Below the pieces are notes generated by a model that was given only the letters and a program-made list of their open reading frames with translations, did no database searches and had not been told where the DNA came from. A stretch of 64,000 bases of DNA, taken from positions 186,001 through 250,000 of the forward strand of contig CAVWHY010000012.1 in the NCBI GenBank assembly GCA_963754955.1. The letters are read 5' to 3'. This document shows, piece after piece, positions 8,424 through 16,147 of the stretch. The translations under genes and the position numbers were made by a program. This DNA comes from CAVQJU01 sp963754955. Its GTDB lineage: Bacteria; Acidobacteriota; Vicinamibacteria; Vicinamibacterales; CAVVIG01. Numbering within the stretch: position 1 is the stretch's first letter; each line of letters starts with the position of its first letter.

Positions 8424-9246
8424 AGCCGCAGGCGTTCATCATCCCAAGGTGGCAGATCGAGAAGTCGTAGCGGATCGGATCGTCGGGGTCGATCTGCTGG
8501 AGCGACGCGGTGATGTCGCGCGCCATCGCCCAGCCCGGGCTGGTATACCGCGTCAGCTGCAGGCAGCGGCCGACGCGAATCACGTGGGTGTCGAGCGGGA
8601 CGACCAGCTTCGACGGCGACACGCGGCTCCAGACCCCGAGGTCGAGCGCGTCGCGCCGGACCATCCAGCGCAGAAACAGGTTCAGCCGCTTGCAGGCGCT
8701 TCCCTTGGAGGGCCGGGGAAAAAAGTACGCAACGCCCCTCGCCCGCCCTGCGCGTGCCAGAGAACGCCCGTACGCCGCAGTCAGGTCGAGTGCCATCGCG
8801 CGCTCGGAGAAGCTGTCGAGCGCGGTCGCCACGTCGGCCGCGGCCGGATCGTACCCTTCGAGGAAGAAGCCTTCGATGGTCGCCGAGCGGTCGAGCATCT
8901 GCTTGAGGACCCACACCAGCGCCACGAGGTCGCGTTCCCTGATCCACCGGTGCACGATCCCCTTGAACGCCGGAGCGTCGCGCCGCGGATCGAACCGCCT
9001 CACGAAGTCGGCCGGGCGATCGCCCCGGTGAGCGAACACCGTCATGAGCCGCTCGATCGACTGCAGCACGCTCGCCACGCGGCCGAAGGCGAGCGACGCC
9101 GCGCAGAACGCCACCACTTCGCGGTCGTCCGGGCGCGTGAACCGGCGCACGATCTGAATCGGATCCGTCGCCGAGTCCGCGTGGTTATAGTCCGCGTACA
9201 GACGATCGAGCGTGGGCTTGAGCGGGGTGCGGGATAACGTCTTCAA
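8323..9246 (-). CDS. TIGR02757 family protein
   Basis: The protein (307 aa) matches the widespread TIGR02757 family of unknown function. It has the N-terminal TLDRLYADYN, VAFCAASLAFGRV, and the C-terminal VPLDTHVIRVGRCLQLT and FSICHLGM followed by a CPLRGVC cysteine cluster. The pattern with histidines and C-terminal cysteines resembles DNA-glycosylase-like helix-hairpin-helix proteins, but that link is inference. The start appears to be TTG, 27 bases from the divergent acylase gene. The C-terminal 30 codons overlap the glycosyltransferase in antisense. Confidence 0.85.
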   Translation of the reverse strand: MKTLSRTPLKPTLDRLYADYNHADSATDPIQIVRRFTRPDDREVVAFCAASLAFGRVASVLQSIERLMTVFAHRGDRPADFVRRFDPRRDAPAFKGIVHRWIRERDLVALVWVLKQMLDRSATIEGFFLEGYDPAAADVATALDSFSERAMALDLTAAYGRSLARAGRARGVAYFFPRPSKGSACKRLNLFLRWMVRRDALDLGVWSRVSPSKLVVPLDTHVIRVGRCLQLTRYTSPGWAMARDITASLQQIDPDDPIRYDFSICHLGMMNACGFSRAQGDAQCPLRGVCRPRARTRRRSRQPSVRP

Positions 9247-9273
9247 CGTACATCAACGTATATCATCTGAGCG

Positions 9274-11751
9274 ATGCGACGTGCGCTCAAGGCTCTCGCC
9301 ATCCTCCTGCTTCTCCTCGTCGCAGCGACCCTGGCGGGACGGGCGTACCTCACGCGTTCGCTGCCCCAGCTGCAGGGAACCGTGCAGGTATCGGGCATCT
9401 CGGGGCCCGTGGACATCATCCGCGATCGCGACGCGGTAACCCACGTGTTCGCCGCCACGAGGCTCGACACCTTCTACGGGCTCGGCTACGCGCACGCCCA
9501 GGATCGCCTGTGGCAGATGGAGTTTCAGCGCCGCGTCGGGCACGGCCGGCTCTCCGAAGTGCTCGGGGCGGCGGCGCTGCCGACCGATCGCTTTCTCCGT
9601 ACGCTCGGCACAGGCCGCGCTGCGCGATCCGCATGGGACGCCCTCCCGGCCGACGCGAAGAGCGCGGTGAATACCTACGTGGCGGGCGTCAACGCCTTCA
9701 TCGCCACGCACCACGGCGGGCAGCTGCCGCTGGAATTCACGGTACTTCGATTCGAGCCTGAACCCTGGAGCGGCCCCGACGTGCTCGTGTGGGTGAAGAT
9801 GATGGCCTGGGACCTCAGCAAGAATTACGGGATCGAAGTGTTGCGGCACGACCTCCTGCAGCTCCTCGGCCCCGACCGCGCCGACGAGTTGCTGCGTCCC
9901 TACCCGGCCGACGGCCTGACGATTCTCAGCGCCCGCGACATGCCCTGGATGAAGCCGAAGGCAGAAGTGGTGCGGGCCTTCAGGCCTGCTGCGCACGATC
10001 CTGAAACGACCGCGCTCCTCCGTTCCTGGTCCGAGGCCTTCGCCGCAACGCCGCTGCCCGGCACCGGCGACGCGCTCGGGTCCAACAACTGGGTCGTGGA
10101 CGGATCGATGACGGCGTCCGGCAAACCGCTGCTGGCCAACGACCCGCACCTGGGTGCGCAGATTCCGTCGCTCTGGTATCTGGCACACCTGTCCGCCGGA
10201 GACTTCGATGTGATCGGCGCCACGCTCCCCGGCGCGCCGGCCGTCGCCATCGGGCGCAACCGATTCATCGCCTGGGGCGAAACGAACGTGATGGCCGACG
10301 TGCAGGATCTGTTTCTCGAGCGCCTCGACCCGTCGGGCACGCGCGCTGAGTTTCGCGGCGTGCAGGAACCGCTGCGCATCGTCCGGGAGACCATCGCGGT
10401 GAAGGGCGCGGAGCCCGTCGTGCTCGACGTACGCGTCTCGCGCCATGGCCCCCTGATTTCGGACGCCCTCAACGCCAACAATGCCGCGTCTTCGCGCGTA
10501 CCGCGCCCTCCTCCGATCGAGCCGCTCGCGTTCAGGTGGACGGCGCTCGACCGCGAAGATACGACGATTGTTGCGTTCCTCGGTCTGAACCAGGCACGCA
10601 ACTGGCCGGAGTTCACCGCCTCCCTGCGCGACTTTGTTGTTCCCGCGCAGAATTTCGTTTACGCGGACGTGGACGGCCATATCGGCTACTACGCGCCGGG
10701 GCGCTATCCGATCCGCGAGGGCGGGAACGGCGCCTCGCACGCGGAGGGCTGGACGGGTGCGTCCGAGTGGACGGGGTGGATTCCGTTCGAGGCCCTCCCG
10801 CACACCTTCGATCCGCCGGACCACTTCATCGTCACGGCCAACCACAAGCCCGTGCCGGCCGGGTATCCGTACGCGATTGGCGGCGAGTGGACCGAACCGT
10901 ACCGGGCGAAGCGGATCATCGGCCTGCTCAAGCGGAAGCGCGGCTTCACCCCGGACGACTTCGCCTCTATCCAGCTGGACACGGTTTCCCTTCACGCCGA
11001 GGAAATGCTTCCGGTCCTCTTCTCCCACACTCGCCCCAAAGATGCTCGCGAACAACAGGCCGTGGCGATGCTCCGGGAGTGGGACCGCGATGCGCGAGGC
11101 GACAGCGCGGCCGCCGCCATTTTTCAGGCGTGGTACTACGAGCTGCTCCCGGCAATCGTGCTCGACGAGCTCGGCGCCGTGCGCGCGGCCAGCTACGAGG
11201 AACTCGACCGCAGCTCGTATGCCGCGCGGTTTCTGGCGCAGACCCTGTCCACGCCTGACAACCCCTGGTGCGATGACGTCCGAACGACCCCGAAGGAAAC
11301 GTGCGACGGCCGCGTGCTGCTGGCGCTCCACGACGGCCTGACGCGCCTCACCGCGCTGCTCGGCGAGGACATGACGCGCTGGCGATGGGATGCGGTCCAC
11401 AACGCCGTCTTCGCACATCCCGCTCTCGACACGGTGGCCGTGCTCGGCGGGATGTTCAGGCGGACGGCGCCGCACGGCGGCGACTGGAGCACGGTCAACG
11501 TCGGCCCCGTGTTCGCGCCGAAGCCGTTCGAGCAGCACTCGCTGCCGGGCTATCGCGAGATCGTCGATCTCTCGCCGGCCAACGACAGCCGGTTTCTCGA
11601 GGCCGTCGGCCCGTCAGGCAACGTGTTCTCTCCGCACTTCGACGATGGGCTGAAAGCGTGGAGTACGGGGCAGTACAGAAGAATGCGGCTCGATCGGAGC
11701 GAGATCGAACAAGGCGCTGTTGGACACCTGCGGCTCACGCCGTTGCCGTAG
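9274..11751 (+). CDS. Penicillin acylase family protein (Ntn hydrolase)
   Basis: This 825 aa protein belongs to the penicillin/AHL/cephalosporin acylase family, which hydrolyses amide side chains after self-cleavage into two subunits. It has an N-terminal hydrophobic anchor or signal (residues 7-25). The alpha part contains GLGYAHAQDRLWQMEFQRR. The autoprocessing site is ALGSNNWVV with nucleophile Ser270, followed by PLLANDPHLG, and it ends with the expected PGYREIVDLS and GQSGN-like region. The substrate could be acyl-homoserine lactone, beta-lactam or another amide and cannot be told from sequence. It is probably transcribed alone. Confidence 0.92.
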   Translation: MRRALKALAILLLLLVAATLAGRAYLTRSLPQLQGTVQVSGISGPVDIIRDRDAVTHVFAATRLDTFYGLGYAHAQDRLWQMEFQRRVGHGRLSEVLGAAALPTDRFLRTLGTGRAARSAWDALPADAKSAVNTYVAGVNAFIATHHGGQLPLEFTVLRFEPEPWSGPDVLVWVKMMAWDLSKNYGIEVLRHDLLQLLGPDRADELLRPYPADGLTILSARDMPWMKPKAEVVRAFRPAAHDPETTALLRSWSEAFAATPLPGTGDALGSNNWVVDGSMTASGKPLLANDPHLGAQIPSLWYLAHLSAGDFDVIGATLPGAPAVAIGRNRFIAWGETNVMADVQDLFLERLDPSGTRAEFRGVQEPLRIVRETIAVKGAEPVVLDVRVSRHGPLISDALNANNAASSRVPRPPPIEPLAFRWTALDREDTTIVAFLGLNQARNWPEFTASLRDFVVPAQNFVYADVDGHIGYYAPGRYPIREGGNGASHAEGWTGASEWTGWIPFEALPHTFDPPDHFIVTANHKPVPAGYPYAIGGEWTEPYRAKRIIGLLKRKRGFTPDDFASIQLDTVSLHAEEMLPVLFSHTRPKDAREQQAVAMLREWDRDARGDSAAAAIFQAWYYELLPAIVLDELGAVRAASYEELDRSSYAARFLAQTLSTPDNPWCDDVRTTPKETCDGRVLLALHDGLTRLTALLGEDMTRWRWDAVHNAVFAHPALDTVAVLGGMFRRTAPHGGDWSTVNVGPVFAPKPFEQHSLPGYREIVDLSPANDSRFLEAVGPSGNVFSPHFDDGLKAWSTGQYRRMRLDRSEIEQGAVGHLRLTPLP

Positions 11752-12238
11752 CGTCCGCTTTCAGATGGGACGGCAACCATTTGGCGTTCAAAACTGCTGG
11801 TCGCCCCTTGGTACCGCGATCTGATATCGCAGAACCAGAAAAGCGGGTAATTCCAGCTTGCGTTCGAAGGCCCGCTGAAGCGTGCTCTCCGCCTCGGAGA
11901 CATGGTCAGTGCAAAAAGTAACTCGACGCAAGGCCTCGATCGGCCATCGCAAAATCCACACAGGGCTCTGTGAGGTGACGGTCGCATCCAGCACGCATGG
12001 CGCTCACGCGCTCGTGCGGTAGGCGTGCGTTCGTCAATGCGATGATCGGTATCGAGGCTGTTTCTGGCGCGGCCTCGAGCTGCGTCGCCAGTTTCGATCC
12101 GTTGATCCGGTAATGCGTTCATATCGGTCGACGAGCGTGTTGATTGCGCCGCGCCGCTCGCCAGGCCCGACCAGCCTCTTCGCACGGCCTTCGAATCAAA
12201 CCACGTTGGGAGGCACATCAATTTTCGGTAGCGGCACG
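11752..12238. other. 487-base stretch without a recognisable gene
   Basis: This stretch has somewhat lower GC than its neighbours. A 68-codon minus-strand frame (11788-11994, ending in RYQIAVPRGDQQF) looks more protein-like than its shadows but matches no family I know; it may be the tail of a decayed gene. Bases 11748-11775 resemble the TGAA-loop hairpin word seen at 47042-47061, with substitutions. Confidence 0.4.
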
Positions 12239-12937
12239 TTACTCGAAATACGGCTTCAGGCCCCGCGGCAACGGCGTCTTGTCCAGCGCCACCATCATCG
12301 ACGAAATCTGATACAGCCCCATCGTGCCCACCAGATCGACGATGCCACGATCGCCGCCGAGCACGCTGCGGGCGGCGTTCAGCGTCGCGTCGCTCGCGGC
12401 GTGCGTTCGCAGGAACTCGTCGGCAAAATCGTAGACCGCCTGCTCGTCTTTCGGAAGGTCGGCTGGGCGCGCGCCGCGGCGAATCGCCTCGACCGTCCCG
12501 GGTGCCAGCCCCATCCGCACCGCATACGCATGGTGCGCGTTCCAGACATATTCGGCCGACCACAGCTTGCCGACCATCAGGATGGCCAGCTCATTGAGCT
12601 TCGGCGGCACCGATGAAAATCCCTCGCGGCCGGCGAACCGGGAATACGCCATCGCCCTCTGTGTCAGATCGCCAAGTGCCGGGCTCACCATCATCACGCC
12701 CAGCGGACCGCTGATATCGGCGCGCGGCCCGGAGAGGATGCTGGCGACATACGCCTTCTGCTCGGCGTTGAGGCGATCGTAATCGGTGGGTGTCGCGATG
12801 CGGCCGGCTCGCAGGTTCGCGACGGTTTCCCGCAGCCGAGCCTCCGGCGGCGCGCCCTTCTGATCGCCGCCGCCCTGCGCCGCGAGGTACGCCGCGAACA
12901 TCACCAGGCCACTCGCCACCATCACATATCGCCGCAT
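12239..12937 (-). CDS. Secreted carboxymuconolactone decarboxylase (AhpD-like) family protein
   Basis: The protein is 232 aa with an N-terminal signal-like segment (VMVASGLVMFAAYLAAQ). The core (residues 70-200) is the all-helical CMD/AhpD fold: LNELAILMVGKLWSAEYVWNAHHAYAVRMGL, where E and H of the EYVWNAHH helix are the usual functional positions. No CxxC pair is present, so AhpD-type thiol chemistry is unlikely. It has a good ribosome site (GGAGAC before ATG). It follows the TonB receptor gene on the same strand after 18 bases, so a shared transcript is likely. The substrate is unknown. Confidence 0.85.
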   Translation of the reverse strand: MRRYVMVASGLVMFAAYLAAQGGGDQKGAPPEARLRETVANLRAGRIATPTDYDRLNAEQKAYVASILSGPRADISGPLGVMMVSPALGDLTQRAMAYSRFAGREGFSSVPPKLNELAILMVGKLWSAEYVWNAHHAYAVRMGLAPGTVEAIRRGARPADLPKDEQAVYDFADEFLRTHAASDATLNAARSVLGGDRGIVDLVGTMGLYQISSMMVALDKTPLPRGLKPYFE

Positions 12938-12955
12938 TGTCGTCTCCTTCGAGCT

Positions 12956-13504
12956 TTAGAAATCGATCTGCGCGCTGATCTTCGCGAAGCGCGCATCGAG
13001 CACCGACTGCGGCCTGCCCCACGTCGTGCCGTACGTGGTGACGTAGGTGAGCGGCACGTTCGAGTTGAACAGATTGTAGATGTCGACCCCGACGTTGGCG
13101 CGCGTACGGCCGAATCGCACGAGCTTGGCGACGCGCATATCGATCTGGGTGATCCGGTCGCCGTAGAGTTCGCCGGCGGTCAGGATGTTGGTCTGGATGT
13201 TCGCGACGCCACCCGCGGGAGCGCGGCCGAGCGACTGCGCAATCACGCTGGCCGGCACATTCCAGAGCGCCGTGATCTCGGGCCCGGGACGGCTCTGCAT
13301 CGTTCCGCTCAGCAGCACCCCGACTTTGGGCACCGTGTAGATCGCCATGCCGCGAATTTCGGTTTGAAACGGGTACACCTTGTGGCAGTCGTACTGGCTC
13401 GGGTTGTCGATGGCAAGCTCGCACGTGTCGTTCACGATGCGCCCGGTGCTCGTGCCTCCCTGAACCGTCACCCCGCGCAACCGCGCGTTCACCTGCACGT
13501 CCAC
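12956..13504 (-). CDS. TonB-dependent receptor, C-terminal fragment (after frameshift)
   Basis: This frame encodes the last strands of an outer-membrane TonB-dependent receptor: VDVQVNARLRGVTVQGG, RVAKLVRFGRTRANVGVDIYNLFNSN and a C-terminal FAKISAQIDF ending in Phe, the usual barrel-end signal. Homologous sequence in this frame continues upstream to about 13663 (DPRLPRPGGYVIGDLFDISP), beyond the first ATG. It is therefore the displaced end of the gene at 13590-15974 rather than an independent protein. Confidence 0.85.
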   Translation of the reverse strand: MDVQVNARLRGVTVQGGTSTGRIVNDTCELAIDNPSQYDCHKVYPFQTEIRGMAIYTVPKVGVLLSGTMQSRPGPEITALWNVPASVIAQSLGRAPAGGVANIQTNILTAGELYGDRITQIDMRVAKLVRFGRTRANVGVDIYNLFNSNVPLTYVTTYGTTWGRPQSVLDARFAKISAQIDF

Positions 13505-13589
13505 CCCGTGCCAATAGTTGGTCGGCGAGCCGTAATTGGTGGCACGCGAGATGAAGTTGTCAGTCTTGCCGAACGCCGCCGGCGAGATG

Positions 13590-15974
13590 TCAAAGAGGTC
13601 TCCGATGACATATCCCCCCGGCCGCGGCAGCCGCGGGTCGGCCGGTACCGGAACGCTGTAGCGGACTGTAGTCGGCTGGCGTCACCGCACGGTTGTCGAG
13701 CGCCGTGAACGTGGTCGTCAGCGTGGAGGTCGAGGTCACCGGGTCGGGGTTGATGAACGAGTCGAAGCTGCGGCGATGGTACCCGGCTTCCACCGACACA
13801 CGCGGGAAGACCTCCTGCTGCACCGCGATGCCAAACTGCCAGTTGCCCGGACGCACGCCGGAGCCTTGCAGCAGCGCCGGATCGTAAGTGGACGTCGGCG
13901 TCACCACCCGCCCGAAGTTCTGGTTGGCGCTCGGCCCGCACTCCCCGTTCTGCGCCGGGTTCAAGAGATCGCAATCCGGCGTGTAGTTGCGATTCGAATC
14001 GGTCCAGGACCGGGTTGTCTGCGGCGGGACGCCGCCGCCGAACTGCCGGCGTGCCGGATTGGGCTCGATGAAGATGCCCGCCCATTGCGCCGGATCCATG
14101 TACGTGCCGGCGTTGATCTTCAGCGACGTCTTCCCGGTGCCGAATACATCGACCGCCACGCCCCCGCGGTACGTGACGTCGTTGTACCCCTTCACGATGT
14201 CCTGCGCCGGGAACACAATCGGCGTGGGCACCATACGCGACGGCCCGATCACCTGCTCGGGCGAGCCGCTCCACGCGTTCTCGTAGCGGATGCCGCCCTG
14301 CAGCGTGAACCGCTTGATGGTCCAGCGATCCTGCATGAAGATGCCGGTGTTCCGCACGTGGGCCTCTTCGGTGAAATCGTTCAGCAGCATCGTGATCTGG
14401 TTGGGCACGCCGTTGTTGAAGCGGTACTGCAGCGAGTCGCCGCGCTGGTAGTTGCGGTTGGAGATGTTGTTGTAGGTCTCGATGCCCACCTTCATGTTCT
14501 GCGCGCCGGTCACGTACGCGAGCGACGCGCGGTACCGCGGCGCGAACGAGTGCACCTGATCCCAGAACATCGAGCGGTAGGTGAGGTTCGGGATCGGGGC
14601 AACCAGGTTCGGGAAGTTGCCGCTCTGATCGACGACACGCACGATCGAGCGGTCAAAGCCTTCACGCGGATTGCCGTAGTCGGGCACGACGGCGCCGAAG
14701 CCGGCTTCGACGAGGAGCCGATCGGACAGGGGCGCGGTGTAGGCGGCCTGATAGGCGCGGATGTAGTTGATGTTCTGCGACCCATCCTGCGCCTCCGGCG
14801 AAATCGTGGCGCTGCCGCCGCCGGTGCAGTTGCGGCACATGTCCTGCTCGTCCCAGAAGAGATTGAGCTTCTGCCGCAGCGAGATCTGCCACGTCGCGCG
14901 CACCGTCGCGCCATACCACAGCCCGTCGGAGATCGCCTGCTGGCTGTAATCGGGGTCGTAGACCCACGAGTTCGGGTTGCCGGCGTTCTTGTTGTAGTAC
15001 ATGCCGGCCACGTAACGGTCGGTCCGCTGATAACGGCCGGTCGCGTAGAACCAGAGCCGGTCCTTCACGATCGGCCCGCCGAGCGCGGCGTTCACGTCCC
15101 ACAGCTTGCTCAGCTTCCCTGGTTCGCGCAACCCGGCGGCGACCAGCTCGTCGTCGAAGTTGCCGCCCTGCAGCGCCCCATTCGCGCCGTCCAGGAATAC
15201 CGAGCCGCTGAAGGTGTTGCCGCCGGTCCGCGGCACCACGTTGATCACCGGGCCGCCGGTTTCCGCTTCGCCCAGCCCGCCCGTGACATCGATGGAGACT
15301 TCCGAGACGTTCTGCGTGTCGGTGACGTAGAGCGTGCCACCGCCGCTCGTTCCGTTGACGCCGAGACCGTCGACGTTGAATCGGCCTTCCGAGTTGGCGC
15401 CACCGTGACCGCCGACGTTCAACGGGGCGGGGCCATTGATGCCTCCCACGTTCTGTGTGTTGCCGACCGACAGCCCCGGCACCAGCACGACCAGGTTGTG
15501 ATACGAACGCTGGCCTGGGATGGAGCGAATGGACTCGTCATCGATGACGCGCTGCTGCTTGATGCTCTGCACGTCAACAATCGGGCTCTCGCCGGTGACG
15601 GTCACCGTCTCTTCGAGCGATCCGACCCGCAGCTCGGCGTCGATGGTCGCGTTCAGCGAGCCGGTGAGTTCGACCCCTTCGCGCCTCACGATGTTGAAAC
15701 CGGCAAGCGTGAAGGTGACCGTGTAGCTGCCGGGATTTAACGCGATGATCCGATAGCGTCCGGTCGCGTCGCTCACCGCGGTGCGGCTCTTCTCGATGAG
15801 CACCGGGCTCGAGGCCTCGATGGTGACGCCCGGCAGCACGGCGCCGGAGGTATCGCGGACCACGCCGGCGATCGATGCCTGGACGGCGCCCTGCGCGGAC
15901 GCGTTCGAGCACCAGATGCCGAGCCCGCAGACGCCGACCACAACCAGAGACAGTAATCGTGCGATGACCTTCAT
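13590..15974 (-). CDS. TonB-dependent receptor, Oar-like, N-terminal and barrel part (frameshifted)
   Basis: This is a large outer-membrane receptor with signal peptide (to about residue 28), a carboxypeptidase-regulatory-like beta sandwich (residues 30-115: GVVRDTSGAVLPGVTIEASS, GRYRIIALNPGSYTVTF), a plug domain and most of the barrel. The ATG at 15974 follows GGAGGAGC; the GTG at 15986 would lie within that ribosome site. Near 13662 the family reading continues in another frame, so the annotated end (about 25 out-of-frame residues) is artefactual. Joined, the two frames span 3019 bases, one more than a multiple of three, consistent with one inserted base. Ligand unknown. Confidence 0.9.
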   Translation of the reverse strand: MKVIARLLSLVVVGVCGLGIWCSNASAQGAVQASIAGVVRDTSGAVLPGVTIEASSPVLIEKSRTAVSDATGRYRIIALNPGSYTVTFTLAGFNIVRREGVELTGSLNATIDAELRVGSLEETVTVTGESPIVDVQSIKQQRVIDDESIRSIPGQRSYHNLVVLVPGLSVGNTQNVGGINGPAPLNVGGHGGANSEGRFNVDGLGVNGTSGGGTLYVTDTQNVSEVSIDVTGGLGEAETGGPVINVVPRTGGNTFSGSVFLDGANGALQGGNFDDELVAAGLREPGKLSKLWDVNAALGGPIVKDRLWFYATGRYQRTDRYVAGMYYNKNAGNPNSWVYDPDYSQQAISDGLWYGATVRATWQISLRQKLNLFWDEQDMCRNCTGGGSATISPEAQDGSQNINYIRAYQAAYTAPLSDRLLVEAGFGAVVPDYGNPREGFDRSIVRVVDQSGNFPNLVAPIPNLTYRSMFWDQVHSFAPRYRASLAYVTGAQNMKVGIETYNNISNRNYQRGDSLQYRFNNGVPNQITMLLNDFTEEAHVRNTGIFMQDRWTIKRFTLQGGIRYENAWSGSPEQVIGPSRMVPTPIVFPAQDIVKGYNDVTYRGGVAVDVFGTGKTSLKINAGTYMDPAQWAGIFIEPNPARRQFGGGVPPQTTRSWTDSNRNYTPDCDLLNPAQNGECGPSANQNFGRVVTPTSTYDPALLQGSGVRPGNWQFGIAVQQEVFPRVSVEAGYHRRSFDSFINPDPVTSTSTLTTTFTALDNRAVTPADYSPLQRSGTGRPAAAAAGGICHRRPL

Positions 15975-16120
15975 GCTCCTCCTCACAGGGTACCGGTGCC
16001 GTCAGCCGCCTCCGGGTGGGGCCAGGTTTCAGCCGCCCGGCGCGGGCATCGCGGTTGTTCTCACGGCTGGGGCCGAACTCTAACCCAGGCCGATCGGGCT
16101 CGCAACCTGTACGCGCAACC

Positions 16121-16136
16121 TTATAGACTTATAGAC
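16121..16136 (+). repeat. Tandem TTATAGAC repeat upstream of DUF1592 gene
   Basis: Two exact copies of TTATAGAC stand in tandem, followed by a partial third, 12 bases before the ATG of the cytochrome gene and overlapping where its ribosome site would be expected. It may be an operator or promoter -10 duplication; there is no direct evidence. Confidence 0.4.
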
Positions 16137-16147
16137 CTTAGAAGAAG

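Noticed and set aside
13776..15740. 654-codon plus-strand open frame opposite the TonB receptor
   Set aside because: No family motifs; codon use mirrors the antisense of the receptor gene.
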